DNA of 64,000 bases from an uncultured Clostridia bacterium. Its GTDB lineage: Bacteria > Bacillota > Clostridia > Oscillospirales > Ruminococcaceae. Numbering within the stretch: position 1 is the first letter of the stretch; the number at the start of each line of letters is the position of its first letter. Location of the stretch: positions 1 through 64,000 of the forward strand of contig CANQUJ010000002.1 in assembly GCA_947627005.1 (NCBI GenBank), read 5' to 3'. Below are positions 34,026 to 43,096 of this stretch, piece after piece. Position numbers and translations under genes: made by a program. The notes below the pieces were generated by a model. The model did no database searches and had not been told where the DNA came from. It saw nothing but the letters and a program-made list of their open reading frames with translations.

Positions 34026-34419
34026 GATTCTGGTTAAAACCGCTATCGAAAAGATCAAGGAAGTCGCCGACACCGAAACGGTCATCGGCAAGCCGATAGT
34101 CACCGGCAACGGAACCACAATTATTCCCGTCTCTAAAATAAGCGTGGGGTTCGGTTCGGGCGGCTCGGATCTTCCGACTAAGCAGGCGAAAGATCTTTTC
34201 GGCGGCGGCGCGGGCGGAGGAGTGTCTATCCAGCCGATCGCATTTATTACCATAATGCCGGACGGAACGGTCAAACTTTTACAGATGACCATCAACGCAC
34301 CTAAAGAAAACGCGGCTTTGGCCCTTATTCCGGACGTTGTGGATAAAATCGCCGGGATAATCTCTAAAGGAAAGAGCGACGGCGCCTCGGGCGAGTCCGC
34401 CGAAGATACGGCCGAATAA
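34000..34419 (+). CDS. gerW: GerW-family sporulation protein (YtfJ)
   Basis: The product has 139 residues. NLEILVKTAIEKIKEVADTE, the Gly-rich VGFGSGG and GGGAGGGVSIQPIAFI, then IMPDGTVKL match YtfJ/GerW. In Bacillus the protein is needed for spore germination with some nutrients. It starts inside the end of the DUF2953 gene with AAAGGAG ahead, and is followed after 62 bases by the dacF-like gene. Confidence 0.9.
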   Translation: MNEKSTNLEILVKTAIEKIKEVADTETVIGKPIVTGNGTTIIPVSKISVGFGSGGSDLPTKQAKDLFGGGAGGGVSIQPIAFITIMPDGTVKLLQMTINAPKENAALALIPDVVDKIAGIISKGKSDGASGESAEDTAE

Positions 34420-34442
34420 AAGGTATTTTTTAAAGAGCGCGG

Positions 34443-34484
34443 CATAAACTATCTTCCTAAACCGAATACGGAGGATAGTTTATG
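34443..34484 (+). promoter_or_regulatory. Stem-loop burying the dacF-like Shine-Dalgarno and AUG
   Basis: The arms CATAAACTATCTTCC (34443-34457) and GGAGGATAGTTTATG (34470-34484) pair over 15 bases with a single G-U and a 12-base loop. The right arm contains the whole GGAGG ribosome binding site and ends with the ATG start codon. No T-run follows, so it is not a terminator. It would strongly restrict translation unless opened. Confidence 0.75.
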
Positions 34485-35540
34485 GAATATATTAAAAAAC
34501 TGGTCGTCTGCCTAATCTGCCTTTGCGCGATAGCGACCGTTATCTGCATAAATTTAAGGGCGGAGGACGTTGTTACCAACGCCAAGGGCGCGATTTTATA
34601 CGAGCCGGAGAGCGGCAGGGTAGTCTATTCAAAAAATATGAATCAAAGGCTTCAGATGGCGAGCACGACCAAAATTATGAGCGCTATACTGACGATAGAA
34701 TCGGGCGACTTGGACGAGCCGTTTACCGTTGATTCAGAGGCGATAAAGGTCGAAGGCTCGTCGATGGGGCTTATCGAGGGGGATACCGTCACCAAGCGCG
34801 CGCTTTGCTACGGTATGCTTCTTCCGAGCGGAAACGACGCCGCCAACGCCGCCGCAGTCGCGACTTCGGGCAGCGTTGAAGCCTTTGTTTCGCTTATGAA
34901 CCGAAAGGCGGGGGAGCTCGGCCTTAGCTCGACCCATTTCGTGACACCTTCCGGGCTCGACGACTTTACCGACGGCCACTACTCTACCGCAGAGGATATG
35001 GCCAAGCTTGCGGCATACGCCCTTAAAAACGAGACTTTCAGGGAGATATGCTCGACTAAAACGATTACCCTTGATTTGGGCGGAAGAAACGTTACACTTT
35101 GGAACACCAACCGGCTTTTAAACTCGTGCGAGGGGGTTTACGGCGTTAAGACCGGCTTTACCGACAAGGCCGGAAGATGCCTTATAACCGCCTGCGAGAG
35201 AGATGGGATAAACCTTATCTGCGTAACTCTCGGCGACTCGACCGACTGGATAGACCACGAAGAGCTTTATAACTACGGCTTTTCTGTTTTGGAAAGGGTA
35301 GACCTCGGCGAAGAGGAATATAAGGTTCCGCTCGTCGGAGGGGAGAGCCGAACGGTCGAGCTTTCGGGAGAGCCGGTAAGCCTTATTTTGGCGAAGGGCG
35401 ATAGCGAGAGGATCGAGAAAAAGGTGTTTTTGCCGAGGTTTATCTACGCCCCGGCGATTGAAGACGAGCCTTACGGCGAGGTTATATATTATCTCGACGG
35501 CGGAATAGCCGCGATTTCGGAGCTTAAACCAAAGGAATAG
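34482..35540 (+). CDS. D-alanyl-D-alanine carboxypeptidase (DacF/PBP5 family)
   Basis: The product has 352 residues. A signal peptide (about 1-27) is followed by a serine-type transpeptidase-fold domain: SxxK at STTKIMS (Ser61), SxN in LPSGNDAAN and KTG in GVKTGFTDKAG, and a C-terminal beta-rich PBP5-like domain. It trims the terminal D-Ala from peptidoglycan stems outside the membrane. Position after gerW suggests a DacF-like sporulation role (inference). Its start codon and ribosome binding site are within a 15-bp RNA stem. Confidence 0.92.
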   Translation: MEYIKKLVVCLICLCAIATVICINLRAEDVVTNAKGAILYEPESGRVVYSKNMNQRLQMASTTKIMSAILTIESGDLDEPFTVDSEAIKVEGSSMGLIEGDTVTKRALCYGMLLPSGNDAANAAAVATSGSVEAFVSLMNRKAGELGLSSTHFVTPSGLDDFTDGHYSTAEDMAKLAAYALKNETFREICSTKTITLDLGGRNVTLWNTNRLLNSCEGVYGVKTGFTDKAGRCLITACERDGINLICVTLGDSTDWIDHEELYNYGFSVLERVDLGEEEYKVPLVGGESRTVELSGEPVSLILAKGDSERIEKKVFLPRFIYAPAIEDEPYGEVIYYLDGGIAAISELKPKE

Positions 35541-35578
35541 CAAAAACGACATAAAATTTTTTACACGGTGAGACGCAG

Positions 35579-36346
35579 ATGGAAGAAAGGATTCAAAAGA
35601 TTATCGGCGAAAACGGCTACTGTTCGCGAAGAAAGGCCGAAGAGCTTATCTTGCAGGGCAGGGTAAAGGTCAACGGTCGGCCCTGCTCTTTGGGCGACAA
35701 GGCCGACCCTTCGACCGACGTCATAAGCATAGACGGCGAGGCGCTTGATACCGCCGAAAAGCGCGAGCTTTCGTATTATATCTTAAATAAGCCGAGGGGG
35801 TATGTTACCACCGCCTCGGACGAGCTTGAGCGCCGCTGCGTTATGGACCTTATGACGGACGTTCCCGAAAGGGTTTACCCGGTCGGAAGACTTGACAGAA
35901 ACTCGGAGGGGCTTCTTCTTTTGACCAACGACGGCGAGCTTGCGAACAAAATAATGCACCCGAGCGGCCACATCTCGAAAACATACAGGGTGACGGTCAG
36001 GCCGAGCGTTTCGGAGGACCAGCTTTTAAGCCTTTCAAACGGCGTTGTTATCGACGGAAAAAAGACCCTTCCTGCGAAGGTCGAGGTTCTTTCAAAAGAG
36101 GATAACCGCGTCGTGCTTCAGATAACCATTCGCGAGGGGCGAAACCGCCAGATCAGAAAGATGTGCGAGGCGGTGGGCCTTGAAGTCGCGAGGCTTAAAA
36201 GAACCTCGGTCGGCCCGCTAAGGCTCGGAATGTTGAAGCCGGGCGAATACCGCGAGCTTACCCCGGCGGAGATTTCGGCGCTTAAAAACAGCGTCAAGAA
36301 GGGAGAGCCGAAGAATGCTTCAGATAATAAAGCGCGAAAACGTTAA
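35579..36346 (+). CDS. rluB: 16S/23S rRNA pseudouridine synthase (RsuA/RluB family)
   Basis: The product has 255 residues. Residues 1-50 are an S4 RNA-binding domain (ENGYCSRRKAEELILQGRVK); the catalytic domain has YPVGRLDRNSEGLLLLTNDG with the active Asp, and REGRNRQIRKMCEAVG. The RluB rather than RsuA target is the usual assignment in Firmicutes but cannot be fixed by sequence alone. The gene overlaps the following one by 32 bases. Confidence 0.88.
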   Translation: MEERIQKIIGENGYCSRRKAEELILQGRVKVNGRPCSLGDKADPSTDVISIDGEALDTAEKRELSYYILNKPRGYVTTASDELERRCVMDLMTDVPERVYPVGRLDRNSEGLLLLTNDGELANKIMHPSGHISKTYRVTVRPSVSEDQLLSLSNGVVIDGKKTLPAKVEVLSKEDNRVVLQITIREGRNRQIRKMCEAVGLEVARLKRTSVGPLRLGMLKPGEYRELTPAEISALKNSVKKGEPKNASDNKARKR

Positions 36347-36689
36347 TGGCTACGAGGGCGTTTTAGACGAGCTTTCTTTATCGGGGGACGAAAACGTGAG
36401 GATCTCCGAAGCGGTCGACGGAGAAAAGGCCGACGGCTACGGGATATACGCGATTTTCCCCGAATATATCGCAATATATAAGATCTCCGACGGCGGCGAC
36501 CTTATGCTTGCCGACGGCATTTTAAGAAGCATACTTTTTTTGGCGGCGATGAAGGGAATCGAGCGGGCCGAATTTTATAACGGCAGCGAAGAATTTGCCC
36601 GCCGCCTCGGAATGATCAAAGACGGAACGGTTTTAGAGCCGATCTCGGACGTATTCGACGGCTGTCAAAGCTGTAAACATAATATTTGA
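36315..36689 (+). CDS. Hypothetical protein with C-terminal GCQSCKHN, possibly GNAT-like
   Basis: The product has 124 residues and is not firmly recognised. The middle (YGIYAIFPEYIAIYKISDGG then LADGILRSILFLAAMKGIE) has the strand-helix order of the acetyl-CoA-binding half of GNAT acetyltransferases, but the glycine-rich acetyl-CoA loop is missing. The tail GCQSCKHNI has a C-x2-C pair that might bind metal. It starts within the end of the rluB-like gene with GGGAG ahead, so it belongs to the same operon. Confidence 0.6.
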   Translation: MLQIIKRENVNGYEGVLDELSLSGDENVRISEAVDGEKADGYGIYAIFPEYIAIYKISDGGDLMLADGILRSILFLAAMKGIERAEFYNGSEEFARRLGMIKDGTVLEPISDVFDGCQSCKHNI

Positions 36690-36714
36690 CTTTTTAGGCA
36701 AGGAGCGATTAAAA

Positions 36715-38157
36715 ATGTTTAAATCAAAAGAAAACTACACCATGCTCTGCGACTTTTACGAGCTTACGATGGGCAACGGTTATTTTGAAAAGGGATTTCA
36801 GGATAAAATCTGCTATTTCGACGTATTCTACCGCTGCGTTCCGGATAACGGCGGGTTCGCCATCGCTTGCGGCCTTGAGCAGGTTATAGACTATATCGAG
36901 AACCTTAAATTCGACGAGGAAGACATTACATATCTTCGCTCTAAAGGCATCTTCTCGGAAGAATTTCTGAAATATCTCGAAAGCTTTAAGTTTACCGGCG
37001 ACATCTGGGCGGTTCCGGAGGGGACGGTTATCTTCCCGAACGAGCCGATGATGACGGTTCGCGCGCCGGCGATTCAAGCCCAGCTTATTGAGACTTTTGT
37101 TCTTTTGACCTTAAACCACCAGTCGTTGATTGCCACAAAGGCCAACAGAATTTTTAGGGCGGCGAACGGCAGGGCGGTCAGCGAATTCGGTTCGCGAAGG
37201 GCCCACGGCCCCGACGCAGCGGTTTTGGGCGCGAGGGCGGCTTATATCGGCGGGTGCATCGCAACCGCCTGCACTATGACCGACGAGGATTTCGGCGTTC
37301 CGGCGACCGGAACTATGGCGCACTCTTGGGTTCAGATGTTCGATTCGGAATACGAGGCGTTTAAGGCTTATTGCGAGGTATACCCCCATTCGGCGACCCT
37401 TTTGGTTGATACCTACAACGTATTGAAAAGCGGCGTTCCGAACGCGATAAAGGTATTCGACGAAGTTTTAAAGCCGCGCGGCTGCCGGCCGGTGGGAATA
37501 AGGCTCGACTCGGGGGATATAACATATCTTTCCAAAAAGGCGAGAGAGATGCTCGACGCCGCGGGATACCCCGACTGCAAAATAGTCGCCTCTAACTCGC
37601 TCGACGAATATCTCATCAGAGATATGCTTCAACAGGGCGCTAAGGTAGACCTGTACGGAGTCGGCGAAAGGCTTATAACCTCTAAGTCTTCGGCGGTTTT
37701 CGACGGCGTATATAAGCTCGTCGCGGTTGAAAACGACGACGGAAGCATCACCCCGAAGATTAAGATTTCGGAAAACGTCGCAAAGATCACCAACCCATGC
37801 TTTAAAAAGGTTTACAGAATATACGACAATTCGCGGTTCGTCGCTATCGCAGACCTTATCTGCACCCACGACGAAACGGTCGACCAAACCAAGCCGCTCG
37901 AGATCTTCGACCCGGATTACACTTGGAAGCGCCAGACGATCGAAAACTTCACCGCGAGAGAGCTTCTTATCCCGATATTCAAATCAGGCAAGAGGGTATA
38001 TAATTCTCCTTCGCTTCAAGAGATTCGCGAGCACTGCGCGAGAGAGGTCAGCTCTATGTGGGATTCCGTCACGAGATTCGAGAACCCGCACACCTATTAC
38101 GTCGACCTTTCTCAAAAGCTTTGGGATATAAAGCACGAGCTCCTTTCAAAACACTGA
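36715..38157 (+). CDS. pncB: Nicotinate phosphoribosyltransferase
   Basis: The product has 480 residues and joins nicotinate to PRPP with ATP to form nicotinate mononucleotide for NAD. DFYELTMGNGYFEKG near the start, the EFGSRRAHGPDAA and TGTMAHSWVQMF motifs, and GIRLDSGDITYLSKKAR are typical of the long bacterial NAPRTase. AAGGAG precedes the ATG. It is the last gene of the scpA-to-pncB run and has no visible hairpin terminator. Confidence 0.94.
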   Translation: MFKSKENYTMLCDFYELTMGNGYFEKGFQDKICYFDVFYRCVPDNGGFAIACGLEQVIDYIENLKFDEEDITYLRSKGIFSEEFLKYLESFKFTGDIWAVPEGTVIFPNEPMMTVRAPAIQAQLIETFVLLTLNHQSLIATKANRIFRAANGRAVSEFGSRRAHGPDAAVLGARAAYIGGCIATACTMTDEDFGVPATGTMAHSWVQMFDSEYEAFKAYCEVYPHSATLLVDTYNVLKSGVPNAIKVFDEVLKPRGCRPVGIRLDSGDITYLSKKAREMLDAAGYPDCKIVASNSLDEYLIRDMLQQGAKVDLYGVGERLITSKSSAVFDGVYKLVAVENDDGSITPKIKISENVAKITNPCFKKVYRIYDNSRFVAIADLICTHDETVDQTKPLEIFDPDYTWKRQTIENFTARELLIPIFKSGKRVYNSPSLQEIREHCAREVSSMWDSVTRFENPHTYYVDLSQKLWDIKHELLSKH

Positions 38158-38185
38158 TTTTAATAAATTCTTAATCTTTTTTCTA

Positions 38186-38214
38186 TTGAATCTTAATTTT
38201 TCGGGAACTATAAT
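38186..38214 (+). promoter_or_regulatory. Sigma-A promoter of the two membrane-protein genes
   Basis: TTGAAT (38186-38191), 17 bases, then a perfect TATAAT (38209-38214) lie 20 bases before the GTG start at 38234. Confidence 0.75.
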
Positions 38215-38233
38215 TTCATAAGGTGGGACGGCG

Positions 38234-38761
38234 GTGAGAAAACTAAGCTTTCAGATAGCTTTCGGCGGGATTATTACGGCGCTCTGCGTTCTTTTGATGT
38301 TTTCGGTCGGAATTTTGCCGATGTTCGTGTTCGTCATCCCGATGATCTCGAGCCTTTTGATATTTATACTCGACTACGAATGTGGGACCAAAACCGCGGT
38401 GGTTTCGTATATCAGCACCTCGCTTTTGGCGCTTATTCTCTCGCCGGATAAAGAATCGGCGGTCGTGTTCGCGGTTTATTTCGGCTGCTACCCGATTTTG
38501 AACGTATACATCGAAAAGCTTAAAAGCGCTGTTCTGCGCTGGATATTAAGACTCGGGTTCTTCAATATCTCGATCATCGCCGGGTATTTTGTTTTGATAA
38601 AGCTTTTTACCGCGGTAACCCTTGACGACTTCGGGAAGTGGACCGCGCCTATCCTTTTGGCAATCGGGAATTTAGTCGCGATACTCTACGAGTTTTCGCT
38701 TAGAAACGTATCGAGATTATATGTTTCCAAGCTTAGAAAAACCTTCTTTAAAAGGAAGTGA
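38234..38761 (+). CDS. Polytopic membrane protein of unknown function
   Basis: The product has 175 residues from a GTG with AGGTGGG upstream. About five hydrophobic segments (about 8-28, 30-50, 55-72, 75-95, 110-135) with a basic C-terminal tail (SKLRKTFFKRK). It resembles integral membrane S-component-like proteins of Clostridia, but no ECF or binding motif is certain. It overlaps the TVP38 gene by one base and they share a promoter. Confidence 0.65.
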   Translation: MRKLSFQIAFGGIITALCVLLMFSVGILPMFVFVIPMISSLLIFILDYECGTKTAVVSYISTSLLALILSPDKESAVVFAVYFGCYPILNVYIEKLKSAVLRWILRLGFFNISIIAGYFVLIKLFTAVTLDDFGKWTAPILLAIGNLVAILYEFSLRNVSRLYVSKLRKTFFKRK

Positions 38762-39489
38762 TGATTCTGAAGAAAAACATAGGCTTAAGCGAAAAGCAGA
38801 AAAGGGCGATAAGGATCGCCGCGCTTTGCATATTCGCTTTCGTCATGATAGCTTTGACCGTCGCTTGCTTCCCGATAGTTAAAATGCTCGCGACCGACGC
38901 GGGCAGGGCGGATATAGAAGCGCTTGTAGACGAAAACCTTTTCTTGGGTATAGTCGTCTTCCTGCTTCTTCAGGTGTTGCAAATCGTGGTCGCGCTTATC
39001 CCCGGCGCGGTGATTCAGATACTCGGCGGGGTGTTGTTCGGCGGGTTCTGGGGCTCGGTTCTTTGCATATTCGGAACGCTTTTGGGCGAGGCTGCGGTTT
39101 TCTATATCGTAAAGCTTCTCGGCATGCCGCTCGTAGAGGCGCTTGTAGACGAAAAGGGCATCAAAAAGCTGAGCTTTTTGCAGGATACCAAAAAAGTTGA
39201 GCTCGCGGTGTTTATCCTTTATCTGATACCGGTAATGCCGAAAGACGCGCTTACCTATATCGCGCCGCTTACCAAAATCAAGCCCTCGACCTTTTTCGTT
39301 CTTTCGATAACCGCAAGGGCGCCCTCGATGATAATGTCGATAGTCTTCGGATCGAGCCTTAGCAGCGGAAACACAGTCGCCGCGCTTGTTATTTTCGCCG
39401 CGGTGGCGGTCGCCGGAATCGTAGGGATAATGTATAAAGACAGAATTATCAACTTCTTCAAAGCCGCAAAAATAAGGCGCAACGGCTGA
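38761..39489 (+). CDS. TVP38/TMEM64 (VTT-domain) membrane protein
   Basis: The product has 242 residues with about six membrane segments. The VTT signature GAVIQILGGVLFGGFWGSVL and LLGEAAVFYIVKLLG, then LYLIPVMPKDALTYIAPLT are diagnostic of the TVP38/DedA-like family, some members of which are lipid scramblases or flippases. AAGGA lies 4 bases before the ATG at 38761; a GTG one codon earlier is also possible. A terminator follows at 39495. Confidence 0.85.
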   Translation: MILKKNIGLSEKQKRAIRIAALCIFAFVMIALTVACFPIVKMLATDAGRADIEALVDENLFLGIVVFLLLQVLQIVVALIPGAVIQILGGVLFGGFWGSVLCIFGTLLGEAAVFYIVKLLGMPLVEALVDEKGIKKLSFLQDTKKVELAVFILYLIPVMPKDALTYIAPLTKIKPSTFFVLSITARAPSMIMSIVFGSSLSSGNTVAALVIFAAVAVAGIVGIMYKDRIINFFKAAKIRRNG

Positions 39490-39494
39490 AATAT

Positions 39495-39532
39495 ACCGCT
39501 TTTGAGCGAAATTTCGCTCGGGGCGGTTTTTT
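39495..39532 (+). terminator. Terminator after the TVP38 gene
   Basis: An outer stem ACCGC/GCGGT encloses the perfect palindrome GAGCGAAATTTCGCTC (39504-39519), followed by TTTTTTATT. Confidence 0.8.
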
Positions 39533-39586
39533 ATTCTTGCTTTAGCGCATTTTTGCTTGCGGGAAGAATGTTTTTGAAAAAAAGTA

Positions 39587-39615
39587 TGGAAAATTCTGTG
39601 CGGATATGATATACT
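39587..39615 (+). promoter_or_regulatory. Promoter of the GH115 gene
   Basis: TGGAAA (39587-39592), 17 bases, then TATACT (39610-39615) lie 32 bases before the ATG at 39647. Confidence 0.5.
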
Positions 39616-39646
39616 TGACCCATTGAATTTGGAACGGAGTGTAATT

Positions 39647-42610
39647 ATGAACCTTTTCGATATTTACAAAAACGGCACTGTCTGCGATATAATCGTCGAA
39701 AACGCAGCTTTTAAGGGCGTTCGTATGATAGCCGAGACCCACGCGGAGGATATCGAGCTCGTCTGCGGCAGGAAGCCGAAGATTTTCTCGGATATCTCCG
39801 AAGCTGAAGGCGAAAGCGTTATTATCGCGGCGACTTTGGGCAGAAGCGATATTATCCCCCGACTTGAAAATGAGGGGAGGCTCGAAACCTCTAAAATCGC
39901 CGGCAAGCGCGAGGTGTTTATGCTTTCGATTATAGAAAGCCCCTTCGCCGAGCGGCCGGATATCAAACAGGCGCTTATAGTTTTGGGGAGCGACAAGAGG
40001 GGAACCATCTACGGGCTTTTCGAGATTTCGGAGAGAATCGGCGTTTCTCCTCTCGTATACTGGGGGGACGTAATCCCGAAGAAAAAGAGCGCGGTTTCTC
40101 TTGAGTTAGAGGGCGAATTTGTTTCAAAAGAGCCGTCGGTAAAATACCGCGGGCTGTTTATAAACGACGACTGGCCGGCCTTCGGCGGCTGGAGCAAGGC
40201 TCGCTTCGGGGGATATAACGCCAAGGCATACGACCAAGTTTTTAAGCTTATTTTAAGGCTTAAGGGCAACTATCTCTGGCCGGCGATGTGGACAGGCGAG
40301 TTTTGGGACGACGGCCCGGGGCTTTTGAACGCCGAGCTTGCGGATACATACGGAATTATAGTCGGCGCTTCGCACCACGAGCCTATGTGCCGCGCGGGTG
40401 CGGAATGGCAGCATATCTATAAAAAATACGGTGACGACAACACCTGGAGCTTTATCACAAATAAAGACGCGATCACAGAGTTCTGGCGGGACGGCCTTAA
40501 GCGCAGCAAAAACTTTGAAAACCTCATCACAATCGGCATGCGCGGAGAGAACGACTCGCTCCTCCTCGGCAAAAACGCCACTTTGGAGGACAACATAAAC
40601 GTCCTGCGAAACGTCATCAACACGCAAAACGAGCTTATGAAAGAGATAGTAAACCCGAAGCTCGAAGAAATTCCGCGTATGCTCGCGCTCTATTACGAGG
40701 TCGAAGACTTCTATCACGGCGACAAAACCGCGAAGGGCCTTAAAAACTGGGAGGCCCTCGACGGCGTTACCCTTATGCTCTGCGACGACACCTACGGCAA
40801 TCTGCGCTTTATCCCCGACGAGACCGACCGCGACCACAACGGCGGCTTCGGAATGTATTACCACTACGACTACCACGGCTCGTCGATCTCATACGAATGG
40901 ATGAACACCAACCGCCTTTCAAAGACCTGGGAGCAGATGACGATGGCCTACGAATACGGCATCCGCGACCTTTGGATAGTCAATTTGGGCGATATCAAGG
41001 GGCTTGAATACCCGCTCTGCTACTTCCTCTCGCTCGCATACGACTTTGAAAAATACGGCACTACCGCCCGCAACAGCGTAGAGGGATTTGTCAAAAACTG
41101 GATATCGCAGCAGTATGGCGATTGGCTTGATAAATCGCAGCTCGAAGAGGTTTATAAGGTCCTAAACGGCTACACCAAGCTGAACAACCTTAGAACGCCC
41201 GAGTCGATGAACCAGCACGTCTATTCTCCGATAAGCTTTAAAGAGGGCGAGCGGGTTTGGGCCGAATGTGAGGATATAATCAAAACCGCTGAAAGGCTTT
41301 ATTCCGCCGCGTCGGAAGAGATCAAGCCCTCGATCTTCTACGAAGTATACTACCCCGCGGTCGCTTCGCTGAATCTTGTTCAGATGTCTATCGAGGCGGG
41401 GCTTAACGGCTTCTACGCCTCGCACGGAAGCCTTGCGGCGAATAAGTATCTCGACTGCGTTAAAAAACGCGTAAAGCGCGACGTCGAGCTTAAAAAAGAG
41501 TTCGATTCGCTTTTGGGCGGAAAGTGGATACATATGGCGGATTCGGCGCACCACGGCTTCAGAAGCTGGAACGACGAGGATTGGCGCTACCCGACTGTAA
41601 GCGAGGTCGTTCCTGTTCCGACCCCGAAATCCTACGTCTCATTCGCGGGGAGCGAAAAATATTCCATCGGAACCTTCTGGGTGTCTTCCCCGGTTCTTGA
41701 AAACCGTGAATTTTTGAGGCCGGATACCGAGAAGATAACGATTAACATCGAAAGCGGCAGCTCGGCCGAGCTTCACTATAAAATCAAATGCGGCGAGCCT
41801 TGGCTTATATTCGACAAAACCGAGGGCGTAGTCCTTCCGCAGGAGGGCATAGCCTCGATAGACGTAAGGCTCGACCGCGCGGCAGTCGGAAACAAAATTC
41901 TCTGCGCGGATATCGCCGTCGAATGTCTCTTTAAGGGTGAAAAGGTCTACGAGCCGGACAGCGAGATGTACGACAAGCCGCTCGGAAGGACTACCGCGAA
42001 GATGAAGGTCTACGCCGGCGGGGAGTATGACTATCCCGAGATGACATTTATCGACACGCAGGGGTTTGTCTCGATGGAGGCGAGTCATTACAGCTATAAG
42101 AAGGATACCGCCTCGGCGGCGTGGCTTGAAATCGACCACCTTTCGCGGCTCGACACCCCGGCGATGAAGGTTCTTCCGGCAAATTCGGCCTTTATCTCTA
42201 AAACCGAAGACAAATTCCTCTGCGACGACGTTCCGTATATGGAATATACCTTTGCGACTGACAAAGCGGGTGAATACGAGCTTGAGCTTTGGCTCGGGAA
42301 CCGCAACCCCGTGGCGATGGACGCCTCGTTAAGATTCGGCTTATCGGCAAACGGAGGGCAGATCGAGTTCGTTCACACAGTCCCGAAGGGCTATAAGCCG
42401 GGTATGCACGGCAGCGCCGCCTGGGGGACCGAAGTTCTTGAAAAAATCAGGCGGGTTAAGACCAAAATCAGCGTTAAAAGCGGCGTGAATACGATCAGAA
42501 TCTACGGCGGCGACCCGAATATAATCCTCGAAAAGCTGGTGGCGTACCCCGAGGGGAAGGCCCCCGAGAAGACTTATCTCGGCGCGCCGGAGAGTTACTA
42601 TGTAAAGTAA
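39647..42610 (+). CDS. Glycoside hydrolase family 115, alpha-glucuronidase
   Basis: The product has 987 residues, full length for GH115. It would remove (4-O-methyl)glucuronic acid side groups from glucuronoxylan or its oligomers. Recognised by DKRGTIYGLFEISERIGVSP, KYRGLFINDDWPAFGGWSK, GNYLWPAMWTGEFWDDG and ASHHEPMCRAGAEW in the N-terminal half; the C-terminal half (about 730-987) is beta-rich. No signal peptide is present, so it acts in the cytoplasm on imported oligosaccharides. The ATG at 39647 has CGGAG ahead; an in-frame earlier start precedes the ribosome binding site. Confidence 0.92.
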   Translation: MNLFDIYKNGTVCDIIVENAAFKGVRMIAETHAEDIELVCGRKPKIFSDISEAEGESVIIAATLGRSDIIPRLENEGRLETSKIAGKREVFMLSIIESPFAERPDIKQALIVLGSDKRGTIYGLFEISERIGVSPLVYWGDVIPKKKSAVSLELEGEFVSKEPSVKYRGLFINDDWPAFGGWSKARFGGYNAKAYDQVFKLILRLKGNYLWPAMWTGEFWDDGPGLLNAELADTYGIIVGASHHEPMCRAGAEWQHIYKKYGDDNTWSFITNKDAITEFWRDGLKRSKNFENLITIGMRGENDSLLLGKNATLEDNINVLRNVINTQNELMKEIVNPKLEEIPRMLALYYEVEDFYHGDKTAKGLKNWEALDGVTLMLCDDTYGNLRFIPDETDRDHNGGFGMYYHYDYHGSSISYEWMNTNRLSKTWEQMTMAYEYGIRDLWIVNLGDIKGLEYPLCYFLSLAYDFEKYGTTARNSVEGFVKNWISQQYGDWLDKSQLEEVYKVLNGYTKLNNLRTPESMNQHVYSPISFKEGERVWAECEDIIKTAERLYSAASEEIKPSIFYEVYYPAVASLNLVQMSIEAGLNGFYASHGSLAANKYLDCVKKRVKRDVELKKEFDSLLGGKWIHMADSAHHGFRSWNDEDWRYPTVSEVVPVPTPKSYVSFAGSEKYSIGTFWVSSPVLENREFLRPDTEKITINIESGSSAELHYKIKCGEPWLIFDKTEGVVLPQEGIASIDVRLDRAAVGNKILCADIAVECLFKGEKVYEPDSEMYDKPLGRTTAKMKVYAGGEYDYPEMTFIDTQGFVSMEASHYSYKKDTASAAWLEIDHLSRLDTPAMKVLPANSAFISKTEDKFLCDDVPYMEYTFATDKAGEYELELWLGNRNPVAMDASLRFGLSANGGQIEFVHTVPKGYKPGMHGSAAWGTEVLEKIRRVKTKISVKSGVNTIRIYGGDPNIILEKLVAYPEGKAPEKTYLGAPESYYVK

Positions 42611-42646
42611 ATCTGCTTGACAGACTTTTTGAAAGGCGGTATTGAA

Positions 42647-43096
42647 ATGGAGCGCAAAAAGCTTGCTCGCGACTTGTTTTTAGAGGGCTGCAATTGCTCT
42701 CAAGCTGTTTTTTGCGCCTTTTCGGACCTCGTCGGGCTTGATATTGACTTCGCTAAAAAGCTTTCGAGCGGCTTCGGCGGGGGAATGGGCAGACTTCGCG
42801 AGACCTGCGGGGCGGTTAGCGGAATGGTTATGGCCGCGAGCGCGATATACGGCTACTCCGACACGACCGACCCCGAACTTAAACACGAGTGCTACAAGCT
42901 CGTGCAGGCGCTCTGCAAGCGGTTTCGCGATGAGGCCGGGGCTATATCCTGCCGAGAGCTTTTGGGCTTAAGCGGAGCTTCCGACCCTTATTCTCCGCCC
43001 AGAACCGAAGAGTTTTACAAGACCCGCCCATGCCCCGGGCTTATCGAGCTTGCGGCGGGGATACTTGAAGAATACATTGCGGAGCACCCGATATGA
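42647..43096 (+). CDS. C_GCAxxG_C_C family Cys-rich redox protein
   Basis: The product has 149 residues. Cysteines occur in EGCNCSQAVFCAF, RETCGAVSGMVMA, ECYKLVQALC, ISCRELLG and RPCPGL, the pattern that gives this family its name. Members are thought to be redox-active or to bind a metal cluster, but no reaction is known. The ATG at 42647 has AAAGGCGG ahead. The stop overlaps the next gene's ATG (ATGA), suggesting co-translation. Confidence 0.83.
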   Translation: MERKKLARDLFLEGCNCSQAVFCAFSDLVGLDIDFAKKLSSGFGGGMGRLRETCGAVSGMVMAASAIYGYSDTTDPELKHECYKLVQALCKRFRDEAGAISCRELLGLSGASDPYSPPRTEEFYKTRPCPGLIELAAGILEEYIAEHPI

